In this document: positions 57,492 through 64,000 of the stretch, piece after piece | Position numbering within the stretch: the first letter of the stretch is position 1 | Layout: every line of letters starts with the position of its first letter | Source of the DNA: Fagopyrum homotropicum | Lineage: Eukaryota; Streptophyta; Magnoliopsida; Caryophyllales; Polygonaceae | Length of the DNA: 64,000 bases | Assembly (NCBI GenBank): GCA_033239125.1 | Contig: BSWB01000003.1 | Location: 35,293,001 to 35,357,000, forward strand | Direction: 5' to 3' | Program-made: the position numbers and the translations under genes | The notes under the pieces: model-generated | Databases searched by the model: none | What the model was told of the DNA's origin: nothing | Seen by the model: the letters and a program-made list of their open reading frames with translations, nothing else

Positions 57492-58926
57492 ACAGCGAGA
57501 TGACGTCAACTGAGATTGCTGAGAATAACAATTTTCTTACTCCCTTCTCTGATATTCACCCACAGTTGGCGGATCATTCCCTCCACCAACTTTCTGATAA
57601 TAAAGGTCCTTGGTATGCTGATATTGTGAATTATCTTGTTTGCCAGGAAATACCGCCCGGATTGACGTACTCTCAAAAGAAGAGATTCTTCAAGGAAGTA
57701 CGACATTACTACTGGGATGAGCCGCTGCTATTCAAGCGCGGACCGGATGGGATGCTTCGAAGGTGCATTCCGGAAGATGAAGCTAATAGCGTCATAAGGC
57801 ATTGTCATTCACTTCCTTGTGGAGGACATGCTAGCACCGATAAAACGTGCGCTAAGGTATTGCGTTCCGGTTTCTTTTGGCCTACATTATTTAAAGATGT
57901 GCAATCTTTTGTTGTTTCTTGTGATGCATGCCAAAGAACAGGGAACTTATCAAGGAGGAACGAGATGCCACTTAATAACATCCAAGAAGTGGAAATCTTT
58001 GATGTGTGGGGGATTGACTTCATGGGACCTTTCCCATCCTCCGGAGGAAACCTCTACATTCTCCTTGCAGTTGATTACGTCTCTAGATGGGTTGAAGCCA
58101 TTGCTTCTCCCACTAACGACGCCAAGGTGGTTGTGAAGTTCTTGAATAGAACTATCTTTCCACGATTTGGAACTCCACGCATCATCATCAGCGATGGAGG
58201 AACGCATTTCATCAACCGGAAGTTTAAGGCACTTCTATCGAAGTATGGGGTAACCCACAAGGTATGAACCTCTTATCACCCTCAAACTAGTGGACAGGTC
58301 GAGATCTCGAATAGAGAAATCAAGGCAATTTTGGAGAAAACCGTCTCTAGAACGAGGAAGGATTGGTCCATGAAATTGGACGATGCTCTTTGGGCGTACA
58401 GGACCGCATTCAAGACTCCCATAGGTACCACCCCTTATAATTTGGTATATGGGAAGTCTTGCCATTTGCCCGTTGAATTGGAGCACAAGGCGTATTGGGC
58501 TATCAAATGGTTGAACTTTGACATCAAGGAGGCTGGTGAGAAGCGACTATTGGAGCTTAACGAGCTGGAAGAGCTGCGGTTGAACGCCTATGAGAATGCC
58601 AAAATTTACAAAGAAAGGACGAAGAGATGGCATGACAAGCGTATCATTCCAAAGGAGCTTAACGAAGGAGACTTAGTTCTACTCTTCAACTCCCGCCTCC
58701 GTCTTTTTCCAGGTAAGTTGAAATCTAGATGGACCGGACCTTACGTTGTGAAACATGTTTTCCCTCATGGTGCAGTTGAGATATGGGGAGAAACTAGCGG
58801 AAGCTTCAAGGTCAACGGTCATAGACTTAAGAAGTACCAACCGGAAACGCCGGTTGAGGAGGTTGCAACGATATACCTCATTTGAGACGCATCATGGTCC
58901 AGCTAGCGACCTTAAATCAAGCGCTT

Positions 58927-58944
58927 CTTGGGAGGCAACCCAAG
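58927..58944 (+). promoter_or_regulatory. Conserved post-integrase hairpin of Ath-2
   Basis: CTTGGG-AGGCAA-CCCAAG, perfect 6-bp stem, 41 nt after the integrase stop. Confidence 0.65.
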
Positions 58945-59117
58945 GTATTGCTTTCTTTTCCCGTTTTCTAGTCTAGATTAGATAGTTCTTGTTTTTGCTT
59001 TTCTTTGCTTTGTTTTTGGCGTTCTGGACAGACAACAGGGAATATCTAAGGAGGAGCACAACTGGAAGGACAGAAGTTCGAGATTCTGAGAAGACAGAAG
59101 GACCCCGGTCACTGTCA

Positions 59118-59665
59118 GAGCACCTCGACCGAGTTGATTCTTGAGCAACCGAGGCGACTAGGGTTTCTGCAGAACCGCCTCGGTCCGTATCACCTCGGTC
59201 CAGTCGAGACCATCTCGACCGAGGTGACAGCAGATCCAGTAACAGTATAAAAAGGGAAAAATTACTTTTCACATTTTTACCTACCTCGACCGCGGCGACA
59301 GATCCATTTCGCTCACTCGCGATTCTTGCTCGTTTTCGACGTTTTCTGCTTCCAAACCGAGATTGAAGGATAGAGGAATCGATTGCATCTACAGATCTGC
59401 AAGAAATTCAAGCAACTCGGCCGGAACGAGGTAAAAACGATCGAAACCCTAAACTCGTTCGTTTACTGCAATTTGGGCTTTGGTTGCCCCTGATTCTGTT
59501 GAGGAAAACCTTAAGTACCCCGTAGGAAGCATCGGTAGTGATTTTTGGAGGAAAAGAACTGAAATTTAGAGAGTTGAAATCGCGACTGTCTTCGTCTCGG
59601 TCCAGTCGACCTGCACCTCGGTCGAGGTGATTCTTGGAGTTTGTCAGTCGACCGAGGTAGTCTGA
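59118..59665 (+). promoter_or_regulatory. Candidate internal promoter of Ath-2
   Basis: A word cluster (59118-59227) ends about 18 nt before TATAAAAA (59246-59253). A second cluster (59593-59660) ends about 20 nt before ATG 59680. TATA to ATG is 434 nt, close to 446 nt in Ath-1. Confidence 0.55.
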
Positions 59666-59679
59666 CAGGTTGTTTGAAG

Positions 59680-61083
59680 ATGAGTTCTGACAGAGTGTTA
59701 GCCCTTAGAGATAGATCCTCTCCTTCCCCTTCTTCTTCCTCATCCCGACCTTCTATCCCGGTGATCCACGAGAGACACCGGGTAGATTATGATCGTATTG
59801 CTAGTCGTCCAGTTATCGCTCCTAGATTTCTGGACATTTCTGCCTTTGATTGTCTCCACGTAGATGGAGATCTTAGGAGGATGATCGCCACCGTCGGGCT
59901 GGATCAGTTTACTGAGATCCGAGCCCCAGCCTACCTAGAGCCGACCCTCGAGTTTGTCAGTTCCTTCACTTACCTCCCCACAGAGAGGGCTGTGAAGTAC
60001 CGGTTGATGAACCGGAACTACTTAGTACCTCTAGACCACTGGAGAGACATTTTTGGCTTCCCTGCCCCCACTGCTGTAGATTTCCCGACCCGAGCTGTAG
60101 CTAGAGAGTTCTGGGGTCAGATCGCCCACATTACAGAGCACGCAGATAGGTGGCGCCCTGGTGATTCCAGGGCGAAGCTTATTTATCATCTAGCCTTTCG
60201 ATTGGTACACAGGATCTTCAGCGAGACGCTTCTGGCGCGTACTGAGACGCCCCAGAAGGTCCGACAGGGGGAGCTCTTTGCTTTGTACTGCATGGTCACA
60301 GGAGGATACCCTGACTTTGGCTTGATGCTGGCAGAGGATCTGCACAGGATCAAAGCCAAAGGGAAGGGAGATATATGCTGCGGAGGGATAGTGACCCATA
60401 TCGCTAGGTATCAGGATATGGACCTGAGTAGGTGTACCATGGTGGCGGCTGCCAAGCCGCTCGGACTACAGGAGATGATTACTCGGAGGATTCTGGTTCC
60501 CCGAGGACTGACTACACCCTACGTCGCTATGCCATGGGAGCTGACTGCACCTCAGGGCATCAGATGGTCTGCACAGTTCTCTGTCTTTGATCCACATTTC
60601 TGGCAGACCGCTTGGGGTCCACTTATGGAGGATTACAGAGAGGGAGCAGCTGCCCCTGCTGAGGCTGAGGAGGAGGCTGAGGATGAGGACGACGATGATG
60701 ATGATACAGTAGACGAGAGAGGAGGTGGCGTCCCGATGGACACAGGTACAGATACAGCTGGGACGAGCGCACCACCTATTATTGATTTGGATGATGACGA
60801 GGAGGACACTGAGCCGGCACCAGCTGAGACTTCTCCAGTCAGACCTGCTAGACGCAGGAGACGTGGAGTGAGGGATAGAGCTGCACACCGACGGATCGAT
60901 GACCTGACGGATCAGGTTATCGACTCATATGCTGCACTTTCGCTGGATATCCGCGAGATGCAGGAGCGGCAGCATCATCAGCACATGATGGCTCAGCTGC
61001 AGTTTGAGCATATCATGGGACATCCCTATGATCCGACTCAGTACCCCTACATACCACCACCACCACCGGATCGAGACTACTGA
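59680..61083 (+). CDS. Ath-2 downstream ORF, ATHILA ORF-1-like protein, intact
   Basis: 467 aa from ATG 59680 (MSSDRVLALRD); the frame is open upstream but without ATG, and Ath-1 starts at the same codon. A Ser/Pro-rich N terminus is followed by a folded-looking region (residues ~25-310, with RFLDISAFDCLHVD, YLEPTLEFVSSFTYLP and RNYLVPLDHWRDIFGFP). This resembles the plant ATHILA ORF-1 family (function unknown). Then come an Asp/Glu-rich stretch (~330-390), a basic patch RPARRRRRGVRDR that could be a nuclear signal, a short coil and a Pro-rich end. No signal peptide or membrane segment is seen, so it is not envelope-like. It probably has its own promoter. Ath-1 has a broken copy. A nuclear or DNA-binding role is only a guess. 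Confidence 0.82.
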   Translation: MSSDRVLALRDRSSPSPSSSSSRPSIPVIHERHRVDYDRIASRPVIAPRFLDISAFDCLHVDGDLRRMIATVGLDQFTEIRAPAYLEPTLEFVSSFTYLPTERAVKYRLMNRNYLVPLDHWRDIFGFPAPTAVDFPTRAVAREFWGQIAHITEHADRWRPGDSRAKLIYHLAFRLVHRIFSETLLARTETPQKVRQGELFALYCMVTGGYPDFGLMLAEDLHRIKAKGKGDICCGGIVTHIARYQDMDLSRCTMVAAAKPLGLQEMITRRILVPRGLTTPYVAMPWELTAPQGIRWSAQFSVFDPHFWQTAWGPLMEDYREGAAAPAEAEEEAEDEDDDDDDTVDERGGGVPMDTGTDTAGTSAPPIIDLDDDEEDTEPAPAETSPVRPARRRRRGVRDRAAHRRIDDLTDQVIDSYAALSLDIREMQERQHHQHMMAQLQFEHIMGHPYDPTQYPYIPPPPPDRDY

Positions 61084-62524
61084 GGAGCTGCAGGATTTTA
61101 TTATTATATCTTTTTTATGCAGTTCGGCTTTTATTCGGTGAGTTCTCTTGTTTAGACTTTTATTATACCCACTGGGACAGTGTGTCTCAAGTATGGGGTG
61201 TTTGTGTTATTTGACTTATATGACTACTTGATGTATTTGACTACTTTTGATGTATTATATTTCATCGGATATTTTATTTATGCATCACTTCTGCATTTAT
61301 ATGATTATCTGATATTACATGCATACCTACAGGTTATTTGATTGAGAAAAACGTCGAAACTGAAAGAAAAATGGTTTTAAAAAAAATTTTTTGACTTCGA
61401 CCGGGACAGTTCTAGCCGAACGAGGTGATCCACCTCGGTTGACCGAAGAACACCTCGACCGAGGTGTGTTAACTGAGAGTTTTCGAAAACGATTTTGTGC
61501 TACTTATCTGGATATGATCTCAGTGAAGATTTTGTTTACTTACTGGTTTTAAATTCTTTATGTGTTTGAAAGGTTTTATAATATGTTTAAGTTGCTAAAT
61601 GCTTTGTTTGAAATTATTAGCATGTTTAATACTTTGCTTTTATCCAAATTATGTTGAATTTGAAGGTTGACACCGCAGGTTAAGTTCTCTCACTTTCTTC
61701 TTGGAAAGACCAAGGCAATTCATTCTCTTCTCTCTTCTTCTTCTTGATCATGCTTAGCCCCTCATATACATTTTGCCTCCCTTTACCTATCCGGGAATTT
61801 GGAAGCAAGCAAAGTGGTGAAAGCAAGTTAAAGTTGAGAAGTGAGCTGGAAGTGGAAGTGTTAGAAAGCAATAATAGGTTTGGGGAAATCAATCATGAAG
61901 ATGAGTAACTCGGCACCATTCACATAGCCGGGTGTTTGTGTCTTACCAAAGTCGGATTGAGCGATATTCCTAACGGGTCATGGTATGTGCATCAAGGGTT
62001 TGATGCATCTCGAGAAATTGATGATTGCAGATTTCCTAGGCTTCGGTTGTTGTGCACCTCTGTCCATGCATCCCAAAAAGTAAAGTAAAAAAAGAAAAAG
62101 TGTGAAATAAGCGAAGCTTATTGGTGGAAGATGTTGCAAGTCAAAGTGAAAGTGAAGTTCGTCCTTTTCCCGGATTCTAGCACCACATTACCTTACATAT
62201 ATCCCTACCCTACACGTTTCTTGACCTTTTCTTTTGGGAAGCCCTTGAGACCTTGAGCTTGTTGATTGACTTAGAGGTTTAAACTGGATTATACATGATT
62301 AATTTTGATAATTATGATTTATTATGCATTCTATGATTTTATGCAAAGATGAACAACTTTTCTATATTTATAAAATGTTTTGAGCATATTGAGTTTTTAA
62401 TTTCCAGGAAGTATTCTCTTAGAGTGATCTGTGATAGTTGCACACCATAAAATGTTTTTGAAAGACTTTTTCATTGATTTTATTGACTTATAATCCATTC
62501 TATCTTGTTTTCTATATGAGGAAC
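61084..62524 (+). other. 3' non-coding region of Ath-2
   Basis: Contains hairpin GGGACA-GTG-TGTCTC (61174-61188) joined to AAGTATGGGG (61189-61198), a word cluster (61395-61466) and conserved blocks shared with Ath-1 and T1 (CTATCCGGGAATTTGG near 61785, GAGTAACTCGGCACC near 61904). No coding potential is seen. Confidence 0.8.
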
Positions 62525-62562
62525 TTGCTTGGGGACAAGCAAGGGCTAAGTATGGGGTATTT
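62525..62562 (+). promoter_or_regulatory. Ath-2 polypurine tract with upstream hairpin
   Basis: Perfect inverted repeat TTGCTTG-GGGA-CAAGCAA (62525-62542), then AAGTATGGGGTATTT directly before the LTR start at 62563. It is the counterpart of 322-359 in T1. Confidence 0.78.
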
Positions 62563-64000
62563 TGATAGCATGAATTATAGTCTATATTTTGGGGTTTGTT
62601 TGGACGTTTTATCTTTCATAATCTGCATGTTTGTATGTACATTATGTGATTTTGCTACCATTTCATCTACCTTTGCGAGAATCGAGGTCTACACCTAGTT
62701 TCGTTGTAATTGCAGGTAATATGGTACGTTTTGCATCAAAAAGGAGCAAAAGGAGTCATTAGTCATTTGGAGCTACATCCAGGAAGCATAGCCATGGATT
62801 AAAGATTTACTTTGGACCAGTTTTGAGAGATTTCACATTCAGTTGTGAGTCACCTCGGTTGACCACATATTCACCTCGACCGAGGTGATCCAGAGACGCC
62901 GACTCGACCGAGGCGAACACCTAGGACGCGGCGAGAATATTTTATTCTTGGATGAGATCTTTTAAATTTGGAAAGTGATCTTATATTTTTGGGCTTGGCA
63001 CCTGGAAGGAAGGAGATATGCAGAATCATATATTTTACCTATATTTATGGGAGAATATCTTTCTAAGATTTATTATCTTTGGAGGGTTATTTTCCTATAA
63101 AAAGGGTTAGATTTTCCACAAATCCGGAAGAGGCTTAGATCCCGCTCACACCGAAAAACACACAGCAGCAGCATACTCCAATTTGGGAGAGTTGAAGAAC
63201 CTTTTTGAAGGTTGAAGGAAGATTGAAGTTCATAGCTTTTATAGCTTTATTGAAGGGTTTTGTAAGATTGTCTCCAATTCCCTCAATTGTTGTCTTGTCT
63301 TTTTGGATTGTTATCCAAGGAACGCTTTGTTGTGATATTTGATTCAGTTATTGAAGTCTTTTCATTAAATTCTTCTTTGTTCAAATATTCACCTTCTTCC
63401 CTTATATTTAATACTTTCATTATGATGATGAGTGGATAATTTCCTTGTGTGATTCTAGGGTGATTGGCTGAAGGTTGTGGGAAAAACAATGATAGAATCA
63501 TCTTAGATTCCAGTAGGATCCTGAAAGTTCGAGTCTTTAACCTTAACCCTAAGCATCTCGTTCGGTTGATGAACATCTCGGCCGGGGTGGAGTTCTTCTG
63601 ACCGAGGTGACTTATCTGATCCATAACTGAGAGTTAAGTGTTAGAGTTTGCCAAATCCTATTCTTATTACACCTTCCTGGTTCAATGCAAGCCTAGGATG
63701 AGACTTACCCGGTAATTCCTTAGTTTGTGTATTAACGATCATAAGTGTAGGTAATAAAGGTTTATCCTTTATTGGGGTTTGAGTGTGCTTCCATCCCATC
63801 TTTGTGAGTTAGCCTGAGACTTACCCGGTAAAGGTTGATTCTATTCCCTTAGATGGTGTGTTAGTTTGAGGTTATAGTTCTTTATCTTGATTCCTTGAGA
63901 CTTACCTGGTAATAGGAGTTACGGTTTAGGATTAGTGTGTAGTGAGACTTACCCGGTGATCTACTCCACTCTAGTAACACCTTCCCCACGCAAAAATCTC
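62563..64000 (+). repeat. 3' LTR of Ath-2, cut by window end
   Basis: 1438 bp of about 1737. About seven substitutions compared with 53511-54948 (for example ggttttt/ggtttgt and gatgccg/gacgccg). TATAAAAA at 63096-63103. Clusters at 62850-62916 and 63555-63609. Confidence 0.93.

Larger units (their letters stand above)
55373..58885 (+). pseudogene. Ath-2 gag-protease-integrase polyprotein, one in-frame TGA
   Basis: Start ATG 55373 (MRRTRTGKEIVPYD) matches the Ath-1 start; in-frame sequence upstream has no ATG. The frame runs 1171 codons with one TGA at 58265-58267. Gag has a coiled stretch (residues ~20-85) and a capsid-like region (~140-330), then an Asn/Arg/Gly-rich tract without a zinc knuckle. 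Protease has CDLGASVSIIPL (Asp about residue 487). Integrase has an HHCC finger (~809-855), catalytic Asp in IDFMGPFP (~881) and SDGGTHF (~940), and Glu in GQVEIS (58301-58303). The TGA falls 12 codons before that Glu. RT and RNase H are absent. About 200 codons between gag and protease that Ath-1 has (18433-19035) are also missing, in frame, at about 56629. Confidence 0.92.
53511..64000 (+). mobile_element. Young Athila-type element Ath-2, lacking RT and RNase H
   Basis: Complete except for the last ~300 bp of the 3' LTR, which lie beyond the window. Order: LTR, tRNA-Asp primer site, gag-protease-integrase frame, internal promoter candidate, intact downstream ORF, 3' region with hairpins, polypurine tract, LTR. 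The left duplication would be CCTTA; the right flank is not visible. About seven LTR differences in 1438 bp indicate a recent insertion. Confidence 0.93.

Noticed and set aside
59680..61083. Envelope gene in Ath-2
   Set aside because: The position after integrase is that of env-like ORFs, but no signal peptide, transmembrane segment or cleavage site is visible, and the sequence resembles ATHILA ORF-1-type proteins instead.

Overview
This window is plant nuclear DNA made almost entirely of transposable elements inserted into one another. I see no host gene that I would defend as intact. The plant assignment rests on the element types: Athila/Tat-type and Tekay-like Ty3/gypsy elements, Ty1/copia elements, a plant L1-type LINE, a FAR1-type Mutator-like element (MULE) and a Helitron terminus. 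The species cannot be told from the sequence. Element names below (T1, B, C1, A, Ath-1, Ath-2, F3, F4) are mine.

Left nest (1-48150). A minus-strand LINE is the oldest host (pieces 42183-44069, 45259-45840, 47918-48150). Gypsy element B (plus strand) lies in it: the end of its 5' LTR (5004-5403), a decayed interior (5404-8268) and a 3' LTR split into 8269-9148 and 40176-42182. T1 (minus, 1-5003) interrupts B's 5' LTR. Copia C1 (9149-40175, 140-bp LTRs, duplication CGCCG) interrupts B's 3' LTR. Gypsy A (minus, 12912-39494) interrupts the RNase H region of C1. Ath-1 (15263-26509) sits in A's 3' LTR, and a 4968-bp MULE (34128-39095, perfect 9-bp duplication) sits in A's 5' LTR. Two solo LTRs (44070-45258 and 45841-47917) interrupt the LINE.

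Right part (48150-64000). This holds an AT-rich stretch ending in a Helitron 3' terminus (49472-49502), a decayed minus-strand copia (about 50700-52392), the start of a diverged Athila-type LTR, F4 (52393-53510), and inside that LTR the young element Ath-2 (53511 to beyond 64000).

The main interest is in the Athila-type elements. Ath-1 and Ath-2 are independent insertions with the same abbreviated plan: LTR, tRNA-Asp primer site, gag, protease, integrase, then a separate downstream ORF. Protease is followed directly by integrase, with no reverse transcriptase or RNase H. The two Ath-2 LTRs show only about seven differences over 1438 bp, so this short form moved recently and must have used reverse transcriptase supplied in trans. 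Four LTR families carry two clusters of three palindrome-based CpG words, one before and one after the TATA box. The word differs between families but the layout is kept. The same cluster-TATA-cluster layout precedes the downstream ORF in Ath-1 and Ath-2, which suggests an internal promoter. Hairpins after the integrase stop and before the polypurine tract are also shared, one of them with a compensatory base-pair change.
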